This document shows positions 15,847 through 27,814 of a stretch of DNA of 64,000 nucleotides, in pieces. The translations under genes were made by a program, and so were the position numbers. Below the pieces are notes generated by a model. The model was not told the DNA's origin and made no database searches. It saw nothing but the letters and a program-made list of their open reading frames with translations. The stretch is from positions 62,001 through 126,000 of the forward strand of contig NZ_KK088650.1 in assembly GCF_000600975.2 (NCBI RefSeq), in the 5' to 3' direction. This DNA comes from Limimaricola hongkongensis DSM 17492 (GTDB taxonomy: Bacteria > Pseudomonadota > Alphaproteobacteria > Rhodobacterales > Rhodobacteraceae). Numbering within the stretch: position 1 is the stretch's first letter; each line of letters starts with the position of its first letter.

Positions 15847-16271
15847 CCCTTTTGCGCCGCCATCATGGCCTGCATCTTCTCGGCATCCATCCAGCCGGTC
15901 TCCAGCACGTTGCCGTCCGGGTCGCGGATGGTGCGGCCATACATGACATCGCCATGCTCGACCTTCTTGCCGGTATCGGCGCCGCCATGCGCCAGCGCGG
16001 CCTCGACGATGGCATCGACCGCGGCGCGGCTGTCGCGCGGGATCGCGACCAGCACGCCGGTGCTCTCGCGCGGATCGGCGACCGGGCCGGGCGCGAAGCC
16101 CGCAAAGGTCTCGCGGTCGAGCAGCATCAGGCAGGCGCCGTCGGTGATGCGGATGCAGGTGGTGTGCTCGCCGGTGAACTGCGCCACCACGGAAAAGCCC
16201 AGGCCTTCGTAGAAGGCGCGGGCGCGCGCGGCATCGGCCACGGGCAGGTTGATGTAGACGGTCTGTGACAT
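15843..16271 (-). CDS. VOC (glyoxalase/bleomycin resistance) family protein
   Basis: The 142-residue protein has a VOC pattern: [21 protein letters not shown] at the N terminus, a central LMLLDRETF strand and [18 protein letters not shown] near the end, where the Glu is a usual metal ligand. Members include metal-dependent lyases, dioxygenases and binding proteins; the substrate is unknown. The ATG at 16271 is unusual because the T tract of the fabI terminator ends one base before it and no ribosome site is visible. Either it is read from a leaderless transcript or it needs weak read-through. It overlaps ynfA tail to tail. Confidence 0.8.
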   Translation of the reverse strand: MSQTVYINLPVADAARARAFYEGLGFSVVAQFTGEHTTCIRITDGACLMLLDRETFAGFAPGPVADPRESTGVLVAIPRDSRAAVDAIVEAALAHGGADTGKKVEHGDVMYGRTIRDPDGNVLETGWMDAEKMQAMMAAQKG

Positions 16272-16272
16272 G

Positions 16273-16305
16273 AAAAAACTCGCGACAGGTGAACCCTGCC
16301 GCGAG
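16273..16305 (-). terminator. Intrinsic terminator after fabI, abutting the VOC start codon
   Basis: On the minus strand CTCGCG-G-CAGG pairs with CCTG-T-CGCGAG around a short loop and is followed by six T (complement of 16273-16278). It closes the fabA-fabB-fabI transcript. The T tract runs to one base before the ATG of the VOC gene. Confidence 0.88.
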
Positions 16306-16335
16306 CTTATCCTGCCCGCGTCACCGCGCAAGCGG

Positions 16336-17121
16336 TCAGAGGTTCTCGCTCTGCGGCATGCCGAGCACGTGGTAGCCGCCATCGACATGCACGATTTCGC
16401 CGGTGGTGCAGGCCGCCGCGTCCGAACACAAATAGAGCGCGGTGCCGCCCACCGCCTCCAGCGTCGCGTTCGAGCGCATTGGCGCGTTGGCGTCGGTGTG
16501 CTTGAAGGTCTTGCGCGCGCCGCCGATCGCCGCGCCCGCCAGCGTCTTCATCGGACCAGGCGAGACCGCGTTGACGCGGATGCCCTCGGGGCCGAGATCG
16601 TTGGCGAGGTAGCGCACGGACGCCTCCAGCGCCGCCTTGGCCACGCCCATGACGTTGTAGAACGGCGTCACCTTGTTCGAGCCCTGATAGGTCAGGGTGA
16701 CGATCGAGCCGCCGGCGCTCATCAGCGGATGGGCGCGCCGCGCGATGTCGATCAGCGAGTAGCAGGAAATGCCGAGCGAATTGCGGAAGTTCTCGCGGCT
16801 GGTGTTGATGAACCGCCCCGTCAGCTCGTCCTTGTTGGAATAGGCGATGGCGTGGATCACGAAATCCAGCCGGCCCCAGCGCTCCTCGATCTTCTTGAAG
16901 GCCGCGTCGAGCGAGGCGTCGTCGGTGACGTCCACGTCGAGCAGGAAGTCCGAGTCGAGCTGCGCCACGAGCGGCGCGACGCGCCGCCCGAAGGTTTCGC
17001 CCTGATAGGAGAAGGCCAGCTCCGCCCCCGCGCCGTGCAGCGCCTTGGCGATGCCCCATGCGATCGAGCGGTCGTTCGCGACCCCCATGACAAGGCCGCG
17101 CTTGCCCACCATCGACATCAT
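16336..17121 (-). CDS. fabI: Enoyl-[acyl-carrier-protein] reductase (NADH)
   Basis: The 261-residue protein is a short-chain dehydrogenase of the FabI type: nucleotide loop GLVMGVANDRSIAWGIAKAL (9-28), AIAYSNKDEL, and the catalytic Tyr145 in TLTYQGS, Tyr155 and Lys162 in YNVMGVAK, then SPGPMKTLAGAAI. It reduces trans-2-enoyl-ACP in the last step of each elongation cycle. It is the third gene of fabA-fabB-fabI and 22 bases after fabB. Three nearby ATG codons (17121, 17118, 17112) could start it; GGGAGAGA favours the first two. A terminator follows. Confidence 0.95.
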   Translation of the reverse strand: MMSMVGKRGLVMGVANDRSIAWGIAKALHGAGAELAFSYQGETFGRRVAPLVAQLDSDFLLDVDVTDDASLDAAFKKIEERWGRLDFVIHAIAYSNKDELTGRFINTSRENFRNSLGISCYSLIDIARRAHPLMSAGGSIVTLTYQGSNKVTPFYNVMGVAKAALEASVRYLANDLGPEGIRVNAVSPGPMKTLAGAAIGGARKTFKHTDANAPMRSNATLEAVGGTALYLCSDAAACTTGEIVHVDGGYHVLGMPQSENL

Positions 17122-17143
17122 GTCCGTCTCTCCCGCCTCTGCG

Positions 17144-18373
17144 TCAGTCTTTGTAGCGCGACAGCAGCATCGAGCCGTTGGTGCCGCCGAACCCGAAGCT
17201 GTTGGTCATCACCGTGTCGAGGCCGGCATTCTCGCGCAGCTCGGTCGCGATTTCGCCTTCGTTGATGCCTTCGGCGAGGTTCTCGACGTTGATCGACGGC
17301 GCGATGTAGTCGCCCTTGAGCATCAAGAGGCAGTAGATCGCCTCCTGCGCGCCGGTCGCGCCCTGGCTGTGGCCGGTCATCGACTTGGTCGAGGAGATCG
17401 GCGGGGTGGCGCCGGTCCCGAAGACGCGGCGCACCGCCTCGACCTCGCCCACATCGCCCACCGGCGTCGAGGTGCCATGCGCGTTGATGTAATCGACGCT
17501 GCGGCCTTCGGGCAGGGTGGACAGCGCGATGCGCATCGCCCGCTCGCCGCCTTCACCCGAGGGCGCGACCATGTCGTGCCCGTCGGAGGTCGCGGCGAAA
17601 CCGGTCACCTCGGCATAGATCTTGGCGCCGCGGGCCTTCGCATGCTCCAGATCCTCGAGCACCACCATGCCGCCGCCACCGGCGATGACGAAACCGTCGC
17701 GGTCGCGGTCGAACGCCCGGCTGGCCTTTTCGGGGGTGTCGTTGAACTTCGACGACATCGCGCCCATCGCGTCGAACAGGCACGACAGCGTCCAGTCGAG
17801 CTCCTCGCCGCCACCGGCGAACATCACGTCCTGCTTGCCCATGGCGATCTGCTCGGCGGCGGCACCGATGCAGTGCAGCGAGGTCGAGCAGGCCGAGGTG
17901 ATCGAGTAGTTGATGCCCTTGATCGCATAGGCGGTCGACAGGTTGGCCGAAACCGTGGACGACATGCCGCGCGGCACCATCAGCGGGCCGATCCGCTTCG
18001 GCGAGCCGGATTTCAGCACGGTCTGGTGCGCCGAGAACAGGTTCGAGGTCGACGGCCCGCCCGAGCCCGCGATCAGGCCGGTGCGCTCGTTCGAGATCTC
18101 CGCCTGCTCGAGCCCCGCATCGGCGATGGCCTGGCGCATCGAGAGATAGGCATAACCCGCGCCCGGCCCCATGAAGCGCAGGGTGCGCTTGTCGATCTCG
18201 TCCTTGAGATCGACCTTCAGCGTGCCCGCGACACGGCTGCGAAAGCCGTATTCGGCCATTTCCTCGGAGGCCTCTATCCCTGAGCGGCCCGCGCGCAGCG
18301 CGGCATCCACTTCGGCGGCCGAATTGCCGATGGGCGAGACGACCCCGAGGCCGGTGACGACGACGCGACGCAT
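17144..18373 (-). CDS. fabB: Beta-ketoacyl-ACP synthase I
   Basis: The 409-residue thiolase-fold condensing enzyme carries the full Cys-His-His triad: Cys162 in TSACSTS, His299 in INAHGTSTP and His335 in [11 protein letters not shown], plus [11 protein letters not shown] near the end. FabB elongates 2-unsaturated intermediates and, with FabA, makes unsaturated fatty acids, which agrees with its place directly after fabA (22-base gap). The length is close to E. coli FabB. Co-transcription with fabA and fabI is expected. Confidence 0.95.
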   Translation of the reverse strand: MRRVVVTGLGVVSPIGNSAAEVDAALRAGRSGIEASEEMAEYGFRSRVAGTLKVDLKDEIDKRTLRFMGPGAGYAYLSMRQAIADAGLEQAEISNERTGLIAGSGGPSTSNLFSAHQTVLKSGSPKRIGPLMVPRGMSSTVSANLSTAYAIKGINYSITSACSTSLHCIGAAAEQIAMGKQDVMFAGGGEELDWTLSCLFDAMGAMSSKFNDTPEKASRAFDRDRDGFVIAGGGGMVVLEDLEHAKARGAKIYAEVTGFAATSDGHDMVAPSGEGGERAMRIALSTLPEGRSVDYINAHGTSTPVGDVGEVEAVRRVFGTGATPPISSTKSMTGHSQGATGAQEAIYCLLMLKGDYIAPSINVENLAEGINEGEIATELRENAGLDTVMTNSFGFGGTNGSMLLSRYKD

Positions 18374-18395
18374 GGCGCCTCCTTCCTTGACGGGT

Positions 18396-18905
18396 TCAGC
18401 TCTCGGAGAGAGCGACCTTCATGTCCTTGACGAGATAGATGGTTTCACCGTCGGCCTCGACCCGGCCATCGGCGACGCCCATGGTCAACCGGCGGGTCTG
18501 CACGGCCTTGGTGAAATCCACGTAATAGGTGAGCTGTTTGCGATCGGGGCGCACCATGCCGGTGAGCTTGACCTCGCCGACGCCGAGCGCGTAGCCGCGG
18601 CCCTTCCAGCCGCGCCACCCGAGGTTGAACCCGGTGAGCTGCCACAGCCCGTCGAGCCCGAGGCAGCCGGGCATGATCGGGTTGCCCGGAAAGTGGCAGT
18701 CGAAGAACCACAGGTCGGGGGTGATGTCGAACTCGGCCACGACATGGCCCTTGCCATGCGCGCCGCCATCGCCGGAAATGTCGGTGATGCGGTCCATCAT
18801 CAGCATCGGCGGTTCGGGAAGCTGGGCGTTGCCCGGGCCGAACAGTTCGCCCCGCGCGCATTTGAGAAGCGCGTCCCTATCGAACTGGGTCGGATATTCT
18901 GACAT
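18396..18905 (-). CDS. fabA: 3-hydroxydecanoyl-ACP dehydratase/isomerase
   Basis: From ATG 18905 the protein has 169 residues, the length of FabA. Catalytic His71 lies in [19 protein letters not shown] with Asp85 following; hot-dog fold motifs PMLMMDRI and GVGEVKLTG are present. It dehydrates 3-hydroxydecanoyl-ACP and isomerises the product to the cis-3 form, the entry point to unsaturated fatty acids. It is first in fabA-fabB-fabI and divergent from irr, an order I recognise from other Rhodobacterales and rhizobia. The open frame continues upstream into irr antisense but that part is not FabA-like. Confidence 0.95.
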   Translation of the reverse strand: MSEYPTQFDRDALLKCARGELFGPGNAQLPEPPMLMMDRITDISGDGGAHGKGHVVAEFDITPDLWFFDCHFPGNPIMPGCLGLDGLWQLTGFNLGWRGWKGRGYALGVGEVKLTGMVRPDRKQLTYYVDFTKAVQTRRLTMGVADGRVEADGETIYLVKDMKVALSES

Positions 18906-19044
18906 GGGGCCCCGTCGGTGTCTTGTGGTTTGTCTGACCCAAGCCTCTACCACCGTGCCGCGCAATAGGGCAAGGGCGCCGGGGTGGCGGGGGGTGTCGG
19001 GCGACATTGAATTCGCGGGCGATAAAGGGCATATCTTGACGGAC

Positions 19045-19470
19045 ATGACGCACACGCCTCCTTCACGCGCCCGCCGCGGCGCCGACTGGCTCGCCACGGC
19101 CGGGCTGCGCCCGACGCGGCAGCGGCTCGCGCTCGCCACGCTGCTCGTGGGCGACGGGCAGAACCGCCACGTCACCGCCGAAAGCCTGTTCGAAGCGGCC
19201 TGCGGGGCGGGGCACAAGGTCTCTCTCGCCACGGTCTACAACACGCTCTCGGCCTTTTGCGCCGCAGGGCTGATGCGCGAGATCACGGTCGATGGCTCCA
19301 AGAGCTATTTCGATACCGACATGACCGATCATCCGCATTTCTACTGGGAAAACGACGCGCGCCTGTCGGACGCCCCCGCCGACCAGCTGGTGATCGCGCA
19401 GCTGCCCGACGCGCCCGACGGGGCGGAGATCGCCAAGGTCGACGTGGTGATCCGGCTGCGCCGCCGCTGA
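19045..19470 (+). CDS. irr: Iron response regulator Irr, Fur family
   Basis: The 141-residue Fur-family protein has a winged helix with [14 protein letters not shown] (21-34), [11 protein letters not shown] (42-52) and the recognition helix [19 protein letters not shown] (59-77). It has the Irr-type DHPHFYWE segment (95-102), a variant of the heme-linked His motif, and lacks the C-terminal cysteines of zinc-binding Fur/Zur. Irr represses or activates heme and iron genes when iron is low. It is divergent from fabA. No ribosome site precedes ATG 19045, and a TTGAAT-17-CATATC promoter-like pair ends only about 10 bases upstream, so the mRNA may be nearly leaderless. Confidence 0.9.
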   Translation: MTHTPPSRARRGADWLATAGLRPTRQRLALATLLVGDGQNRHVTAESLFEAACGAGHKVSLATVYNTLSAFCAAGLMREITVDGSKSYFDTDMTDHPHFYWENDARLSDAPADQLVIAQLPDAPDGAEIAKVDVVIRLRRR

Positions 19471-19473
19471 TCC

Positions 19474-19566
19474 TTTTCACCATTCCTTCAATACGCATGG
19501 CGCGTCACCGGCAGCGGGGCGCCCGGCCGGGATGTCGGAACAATGCGTATTTATGGAATGGTGAAA
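19474..19566. repeat. Hairpin element with 24-base inverted ends (copy 1)
   Basis: The left arm (19474-19498, starting TTTTCACCATTCC and ending AATACGCAT) is matched by an inverted right arm at 19543-19566, with 22 of 24 positions identical. The 44 bases between them are GC-rich and unlike the interior of the second copy at 32735-32838. It starts three bases after the irr stop codon. It could be a miniature inverted-repeat element or a transcript-end structure. Confidence 0.8.
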
Positions 19567-19705
19567 CGGGGAAGGGTGCCCTGACCTTTGACCATGCCCC
19601 GAATACGCCGCGCGCGGCCGGTCTTGCGCGGGCCTTCGGGGCATCTGCTTGCAGCCCGGCCCGCGCGCGCCTAGCCTCCGGCGCAAACTCAACGGAGGAT
19701 GCGCC

Positions 19706-20521
19706 ATGCAGATGGAAGACGTTGCGCGCCGGGGCCTCGTGCTCCTTGGCTGCGGCAAGATGGGTTCGGCGATGCTGGCGGGCTGGCTCGAAGGCGGGCT
19801 GCCGAAGCAGTCGGTCACCGTGCTCGACCCCAAGCCCTCGGAGTGGCTGCAAAGCCAAGGCATCCGGCTGAACGAGGATCTGCCCGAGGATCCGGCGATC
19901 GTGCTGGTCGCGGTCAAGCCGCAGATGATGGGTGACGCGCTGCCCTCGATGCAGGCCAAGGGCAACGGCACCACGCTGTTCGTCTCGGTCGCCGCGGGCA
20001 CCCCGATCGCCAAGTTCGAACAGGCGCTGGGCGACAAGACCCCGATCGTGCGCGCCATGCCCAACACGCCCTCGGCGATCGGGCGCGGCATCACCGCGAT
20101 CATCGGCAACGCCCATGCCAGCGCCGAGCAGGTCGATCTCGCCGAGGCGCTGCTGAAAGCGGTGGGGCAGGTCGTGCGGCTCGACAGCGAGGACCAGATG
20201 GATGGCGTCACCGCCGTCTCCGGCTCCGGCCCGGCCTATGTGTTCCACCTGATCGAGACGATGGCAAAGGCGGGCGAGGAGCAGGGGCTGAGCCCCGAGC
20301 TGGCGCTGCAGCTGGCCTCGGCCACGGTGGCGGGGGCGGGCGCGCTGGCGGATGGCTCGGAGGAGCATCCGGGCAAGCTGCGCGAGAACGTGACCTCGCC
20401 CAACGGCACCACGCAGGCCGCGCTCGACGTGCTGATGAACGAGACCGACGGCTTCCCGGTGCTTCTGAGCCGGGCGCTCAAGGCCGCCGCCGACCGCTCG
20501 CGCGAGCTTGCGAATGGGTGA
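19706..20521 (+). CDS. proC: Pyrroline-5-carboxylate reductase
   Basis: From ATG 19706 (271 residues, AACGGAGG ribosome site) the protein begins with the NADP-binding GLVLLGCGKMGSAMLAGWL (10-28). It continues with VLVAVKPQMM, VRAMPNTPSAIGRG (about 115-128) and the C-terminal dimer segment SGSGPAYVFHLIETM and ENVTSPNGTTQAAL. It makes proline from pyrroline-5-carboxylate in the cytosol. It overlaps csaA by 8 bases, starting a csaA and hydroxyacid-dehydrogenase transcript. Confidence 0.95.
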   Translation: MQMEDVARRGLVLLGCGKMGSAMLAGWLEGGLPKQSVTVLDPKPSEWLQSQGIRLNEDLPEDPAIVLVAVKPQMMGDALPSMQAKGNGTTLFVSVAAGTPIAKFEQALGDKTPIVRAMPNTPSAIGRGITAIIGNAHASAEQVDLAEALLKAVGQVVRLDSEDQMDGVTAVSGSGPAYVFHLIETMAKAGEEQGLSPELALQLASATVAGAGALADGSEEHPGKLRENVTSPNGTTQAALDVLMNETDGFPVLLSRALKAAADRSRELANG

Positions 20522-20867
20522 AGCCCCGTCCCCGGAGATCGTCTTCGACGATTTTGCCAAGGTGGACATCCGCGCGGGCATCGTGACCCGCGCGGAGCCC
20601 TACCCGGAGGCCCGCAAGCCCGCGATCAAGCTGTGGATCGATTTCGGTCCCGGTCTCGGGGAAAAGCGGTCCTCGGCGCAGATCGCGACGCATTACGACC
20701 CCGCCGACCTGGAGGGGCGTCAGGTTCTGGCGGTGGTGAATTTCCCGCCGCGCCAGATCGGCAAGTTTCTTTCCGAAGTGCTGGTGCTCGGCCTGCCCGA
20801 CGCGGATGGCGCGATCGTCCTGATCGAGCCGGACCAGCCCGTGCCGTCTGGGGGGCGGCTGTCATGA
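20514..20867 (+). CDS. csaA: CsaA-like tRNA-binding protein
   Basis: The 117-residue protein is a stand-alone tRNA-binding (OB-fold) domain: FDDFAKVDIRAGIVTRAEPYPEARKPAIKL at the start, SSAQIATHY, GRQVLAVVNFPPRQIG and SEVLVLGLPDADGAIVLIEPD at the end, the CsaA arrangement. CsaA homologues bind tRNA and unfolded proteins and form dimers; a chaperone role is proposed. The ATG at 20514 lies inside the end of proC, and its own stop overlaps the next gene by 4 bases. Confidence 0.9.
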   Translation: MGEAPSPEIVFDDFAKVDIRAGIVTRAEPYPEARKPAIKLWIDFGPGLGEKRSSAQIATHYDPADLEGRQVLAVVNFPPRQIGKFLSEVLVLGLPDADGAIVLIEPDQPVPSGGRLS

Positions 20868-21823
20868 AGAAGACCCTACTCGTCACGCGGCCCCTGCCGC
20901 AATCGGTGCTCGACGCCTGCGCGCGGGAGTTCGACGCCACCTTCCGCGACGCCGATCATGGCCTGACCGAGACCGAGGCGGCCGAGGCGCTGGGCGCCTA
21001 TGACGCGATCCTGTGCACGCTGGGCGACCGGTTTAAGGCGCAGGCCTTCGCGCAGGCGGGCGAGATCCGCTGCGGCGTGCTGGCCAATTTCGGCGTGGGC
21101 TACAACCACATCGACGCAGCCGCCGCGCGCGAAGCCGGTGTCGCGGTGTCGAACACGCCCGACACGGTCACCGACGCCACCGCCGATATCGGCCTGACGC
21201 TGCTTCTGGCCACCGCGCGCCGCGCGGGCGAGGGCGAGCGGCTGGTGCGCGCGGGGCAATGGTCCGGCTGGGCGCCGACGCAGATGCTGGGCAGCCACGT
21301 CACCGGCAAGACGGTGGGCATCGTCGGCATGGGCCGGATCGGGCAGGCGGTGGCCAAGCGCTGTGCGCTGGGCTTCGACATGCAGCTTCTGTATCACAGC
21401 CGCTCCTCCAAGGCGGTGCCGCTGCCGGCGATGCAGGTGGACGATCTCGACGAGCTGATGGGTTCGGCCGATTTCATCGTGGTCACCGTGCCCGCGACGC
21501 CACAGACGCATCACCTGATCAGCCGCGAGATGATCGGGCTGATGAAGCCGGGCGCCATTCTCATCAACATCTCGCGCGGCGACGTGGTCGATGAGACGGC
21601 GCTGATCGAGGCGCTTGAGGCGGGGGCCATCGGCGGCGCCGGGCTCGATGTCTACGAAAACGAGCCGGAAGTGCCCGAGCGGCTGCGCAAGCTCGACAAC
21701 GCGGTGCTGCTGCCGCATCTCGGCACCGCGGCGCTCGAGGTGCGCGAGGCGATGGGGCGAATGGCGCTCGACAATGCCCGCGCCTGGGCCAAGGGCCTGA
21801 CGCTGCCCAACCTCGTCAACTGA
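20864..21823 (+). CDS. D-2-hydroxyacid dehydrogenase (glyoxylate/hydroxypyruvate reductase-like)
   Basis: The 319-residue protein has the catalytic-domain and Rossmann-domain layout of this family: NFGVGYNHID (75-84), nucleotide loop VGIVGMGRIGQAVA (151-164), Arg238 in NISRGDVVDE, Glu267 in YENEPEVP and the acid-base His285 in LLPHLGTA. The set of residues fits glyoxylate or hydroxypyruvate reduction (GyaR/GhrB type), but other 2-ketoacids are possible. The start overlaps the csaA stop by 4 bases. It ends three bases before the convergent tdk gene. Confidence 0.88.
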   Translation: MKKTLLVTRPLPQSVLDACAREFDATFRDADHGLTETEAAEALGAYDAILCTLGDRFKAQAFAQAGEIRCGVLANFGVGYNHIDAAAAREAGVAVSNTPDTVTDATADIGLTLLLATARRAGEGERLVRAGQWSGWAPTQMLGSHVTGKTVGIVGMGRIGQAVAKRCALGFDMQLLYHSRSSKAVPLPAMQVDDLDELMGSADFIVVTVPATPQTHHLISREMIGLMKPGAILINISRGDVVDETALIEALEAGAIGGAGLDVYENEPEVPERLRKLDNAVLLPHLGTAALEVREAMGRMALDNARAWAKGLTLPNLVN

Positions 21824-21826
21824 CCC

Positions 21827-22411
21827 TCACGCGGGGCGGTCGCCGATCGCCTCGCGGAAATGCCGACGGCACAGAGAGACGTAGCGGTCGTTGCCGCCGA
21901 TCTCGACCTGGTCGCCCGCCATCGCCACCCGGCCTTGGGCATCCTTGCGCACCACCATCGTCGCCTTGCGCCCGCAATGGCAGATCGTGCGCACCTCGCG
22001 CATCTCGTCGGCCAGCGCCAGCAGCGTGGCCGAGCCGGGAAACAGCTGGCCGAGGAAATCGACGCGCAGCCCGTAGCACATCACCGGCACGCGCAGATCG
22101 TCGACCGCGCGGGCGAGCTGCCAGACCTGGTCGGGCGACAAAAACTGCGCCTCGTCGACGAAGACGCAGGCGCAGGGGCTTTCCAGCCGTGTCCTGATCT
22201 TTTCGAACAGATCGTCGCCCGCGTCGAAGGTGTCGGCCTTCGACCCGATGCCGATGCGGCTCTTGATGAAGCCTTCGCCGGCGCGGTTGTCGAACTTGGC
22301 GGTGAGCAGGTAGGTCTGCATCCCGCGCTCGGCATAGTTGTGCGCCGCCTGCAACAGCACCGTCGACTTGCCGGCGTTCATCGTCGAGTAATTGAAATAG
22401 AGCTTGGCCAT
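21827..22411 (-). CDS. tdk: Thymidine kinase
   Basis: The 194-residue type II thymidine kinase has the P-loop STMNAGKSTVLL (9-20), VFVDEAQFL with the catalytic Glu (about 92), the lid and the four-cysteine/His zinc site built from ICHCGRKA and the late Cys-Arg-Arg-His. It phosphorylates thymidine in the salvage pathway. It stands alone between converging and upstream genes; the two hairpins just upstream belong to the preceding hpf transcript, so a separate promoter must lie in the short gap before 22411. Confidence 0.95.
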   Translation of the reverse strand: MAKLYFNYSTMNAGKSTVLLQAAHNYAERGMQTYLLTAKFDNRAGEGFIKSRIGIGSKADTFDAGDDLFEKIRTRLESPCACVFVDEAQFLSPDQVWQLARAVDDLRVPVMCYGLRVDFLGQLFPGSATLLALADEMREVRTICHCGRKATMVVRKDAQGRVAMAGDQVEIGGNDRYVSLCRRHFREAIGDRPA

Positions 22412-22429
22412 GGGCCGGTCACATACAAA

Positions 22430-22458
22430 GGGCGGCGCGTCGTGACAACGCGCCGCCC
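22430..22458 (-). terminator. Strong hairpin downstream of the HPF-cold-shock gene
   Basis: GGGCGGCGCGT (22430-22440) and ACGCGCCGCCC (22448-22458) form an 11-pair perfect stem around CGTGACA. On the minus strand it is followed by a T-poor but A/T-containing stretch. It lies between hpf and tdk, both on the minus strand, and most likely ends the hpf transcript. Confidence 0.6.
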
Positions 22459-22467
22459 GTTCGGGAG

Positions 22468-22491
22468 GCGGGAGTTTTGCAAAACTCCCGC
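22468..22491. repeat. Perfect 24-base palindrome
   Basis: GCGGGAGTTTTG followed immediately by its exact complement CAAAACTCCCGC makes a spacer-less palindrome 24 bases after the hpf stop codon. It contains its own T and A tracts, so it can act as a terminator hairpin in either direction or as a protein-binding dyad. It is seen once in this window. Confidence 0.75.
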
Positions 22492-22514
22492 ACCGATCCT
22501 TGCAAGGAGCCGTC

Positions 22515-23099
22515 TCAGGCGTGGGAGGGCACGTCGCCGTTCATCTGCATCTGGCGGATCGGGCGTACGGAGCTTGCCTGCGGCCCCATGCCGTTGGCGC
22601 CGTCATCGACGATCGACAGCTCCACCGGCGCGCCTTCCTCGAGCTTGTCGAAGGCGTCCTCGGCGACGCTGGCCTTGTGGAACCAGATGTCGCGCCCGTC
22701 GAGAGTTTCGATGAATCCGTATTCGGTGAAAAGCTGGCGCACCCGGCCCTGCGGCGGGCCGTCATGCGTCTTCACGTCGCCCTGCACCTTCTGCGCCGCG
22801 TGTTCGAGCTGCCGCTCCATCGCGTAGAAGGCATCGCGCACCGCGAGATAGGGATCGTGCTTGTCGCCCTTGCCGGGGTCGTGGCTGACCACCAGCTCCT
22901 TGCCCGGAACGCGGGCCTCGACGCGCACATGATAGCCCTGGGCGCCCGCCTGGCTGCGGTTGGGGACCTCGACCACGACATGGCAGCTGGTGATGTGGCC
23001 GTGAAAGCGCTCCAGCTTGGCGGCGCGTTCGCGGATGCGGGCCTCCAGCCCGTCCGAGCTGTCCATGTTGTGGAAGGCGATCTCGAGGGGGGTGTCCAT
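22515..23099 (-). CDS. Ribosome hibernation factor fused to a cold-shock domain
   Basis: The 194-residue protein has an HPF/RaiA-type domain at about residues 1-105 (IAFHNMDSSDGLEARIRERAAKLE, then CHVVVEVPN and YHVRVEARV strands). A cold-shock domain follows at about 116-182 (GRVRQLFTEYGFIETLDGRDIWFH). It probably binds the 30S subunit or RNA when growth slows or temperature drops. It is not the long HPF, whose second domain is a dimerisation domain. A promoter must lie in the 63 bases after the carB stop. Domain calls are confident; the combined function is inferred. Confidence 0.85.
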   Translation of the reverse strand: MDTPLEIAFHNMDSSDGLEARIRERAAKLERFHGHITSCHVVVEVPNRSQAGAQGYHVRVEARVPGKELVVSHDPGKGDKHDPYLAVRDAFYAMERQLEHAAQKVQGDVKTHDGPPQGRVRQLFTEYGFIETLDGRDIWFHKASVAEDAFDKLEEGAPVELSIVDDGANGMGPQASSVRPIRQMQMNGDVPSHA

Positions 23100-23162
23100 G
23101 CGTCTCTCCCTTCTGCTTGGTCCGGGAGAAACGCATGGGTCATCGTGCCGTTCCGGGTGACG

Positions 23163-26492
<3,330 letters not shown>

Positions 26493-26661
26493 GGGACCCT
26501 CGTGTTTCTCGCGCGGCCTCAAGGGGAGGGGGCTGCGCAAATCGTCGCGGTTATAGAGATGGGCGGGCGCGTTGCAAGACCTCGCGGTCCCGCTAGGGAA
26601 AGCAATTGCCCCGCCCCCTGTCGCCTGCGCCCGCGGCGATGTATCGGAGAGGCGCAAAAGA

Positions 26662-27786
26662 GTGTGGGCGAACATGCGGATCGGCTTCGACAGGGGCCCC
26701 GGCGGCGGGGCGGTGCGGTTTTCGCGGCCAAGGCGGCTGATCGAGGCGTGGCAGCCCGCGGGCGTGCCGCTGGCGCTCGCCGCCGCCGAGGCGGCGCGGG
26801 CCGAGGGCGCGTGGATCGCGGGGTATGCGAGCTACGAGCTTGGCTATGCGCTGGAACGGCGGCTGACGCCGTTGATGCCCGAAAAGCGCCGCCTGCCGCT
26901 TTTGCGGTTCGGCGTGTTCGAAAAGGGCCCCGAAGACTGGAGGCCCGCGCCCGGCCCGGCCGGCTTGGGCGAGTTCACGCCGCGCTGGCAGGCCGCGGAT
27001 CACCGGGCGGCGCTGGAGCGGGTGCGCGGCTATATCGGGGCGGGCGACATCTACCAGGCGAACCTGACCTTTCCGCTCGATGCGGCCTGCTCGGGCAGCG
27101 CCGAGGCGCTCTATACCGCGCTGTCGCGCGGCCAGCCGGTGGCGCATGGCGCGCTGGTCGAGCAGGAGGGGCTTCCGGCGCTGGTGTCGCGTTCGCCCGA
27201 ATTGTTCTTTGCCACCGACGGGGCGGGGGGCATCGAGACGCGCCCGATGAAGGGCACGCGCCCGCGCGGCGCGACCGAACAGGAGGACGCCGCGCACCGC
27301 GCCTTTCTCGCCTCGGACGACAAGAACCGCGCCGAGAACCTGATGATCGTCGATCTGCTCAGGAACGACCTGAGCCGCGTGGCGCAGCCCGGTTCGGTCG
27401 CGGTGCCAAAGCTGTTCGACATCGAGACCTATGCCTCGGTGCACCAGATGGTCAGCCACGTCACCGCCCGCCTTGCGCCGGGTGCGGGGCTGGCGGCGAT
27501 CCTCGCGGCGCTGTTTCCCTGCGGCTCGATCACCGGCGCGCCGAAGCTGCGCGCGATGGAGATCATCCGCGAATTGGAGCCTTGGCCGCGCGAGGCCTAT
27601 TGCGGCGCGATCGGCTGGGCCGCCCCCGATGGCCGGTCCTCGTTCAACGTGGCGATCCGCACGCTGTTGGTCGAGGCGGGCCGCGCGACGCTCAATGTCG
27701 GCGGCGGCATCGTGTGGGACAGCGAGGCCGCGTCGGAATGGGACGAGGCGTTGTGGAAGACGCGCTTCGCCCGCATTCTGGGCTGA
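26662..27786 (+). CDS. pabB: Aminodeoxychorismate synthase component I
   Basis: The protein is a chorismate-utilising enzyme: [35 protein letters not shown] (the lysine in PMKGT distinguishes PabB from TrpE), [32 protein letters not shown] and a C-terminal [22 protein letters not shown]. It makes 4-amino-4-deoxychorismate for folate. Starting at GTG 26662, placed nine bases after GGAGAGG, gives 374 residues; ATG 26674 (370 residues) is an alternative without a ribosome site. It is followed after 37 bases by pabC. Confidence 0.92.
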   Translation: MWANMRIGFDRGPGGGAVRFSRPRRLIEAWQPAGVPLALAAAEAARAEGAWIAGYASYELGYALERRLTPLMPEKRRLPLLRFGVFEKGPEDWRPAPGPAGLGEFTPRWQAADHRAALERVRGYIGAGDIYQANLTFPLDAACSGSAEALYTALSRGQPVAHGALVEQEGLPALVSRSPELFFATDGAGGIETRPMKGTRPRGATEQEDAAHRAFLASDDKNRAENLMIVDLLRNDLSRVAQPGSVAVPKLFDIETYASVHQMVSHVTARLAPGAGLAAILAALFPCGSITGAPKLRAMEIIRELEPWPREAYCGAIGWAAPDGRSSFNVAIRTLLVEAGRATLNVGGGIVWDSEAASEWDEALWKTRFARILG

Positions 27787-27790
27787 TCCG

Positions 27791-27814
27791 TTTCACCATT
27801 CTCCAAATACGCAA
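27791..27814 (+). repeat. Single arm of the TTTCACCATTC repeat family
   Basis: TTTCACCATTC at 27791-27801 followed by TCCAAATACGCA matches the arms of the hairpin elements at 19474 and 32735. It starts four bases after the pabB stop and ends ten bases before the pabC start, filling the space where a pabC ribosome site would be. Confidence 0.75.
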
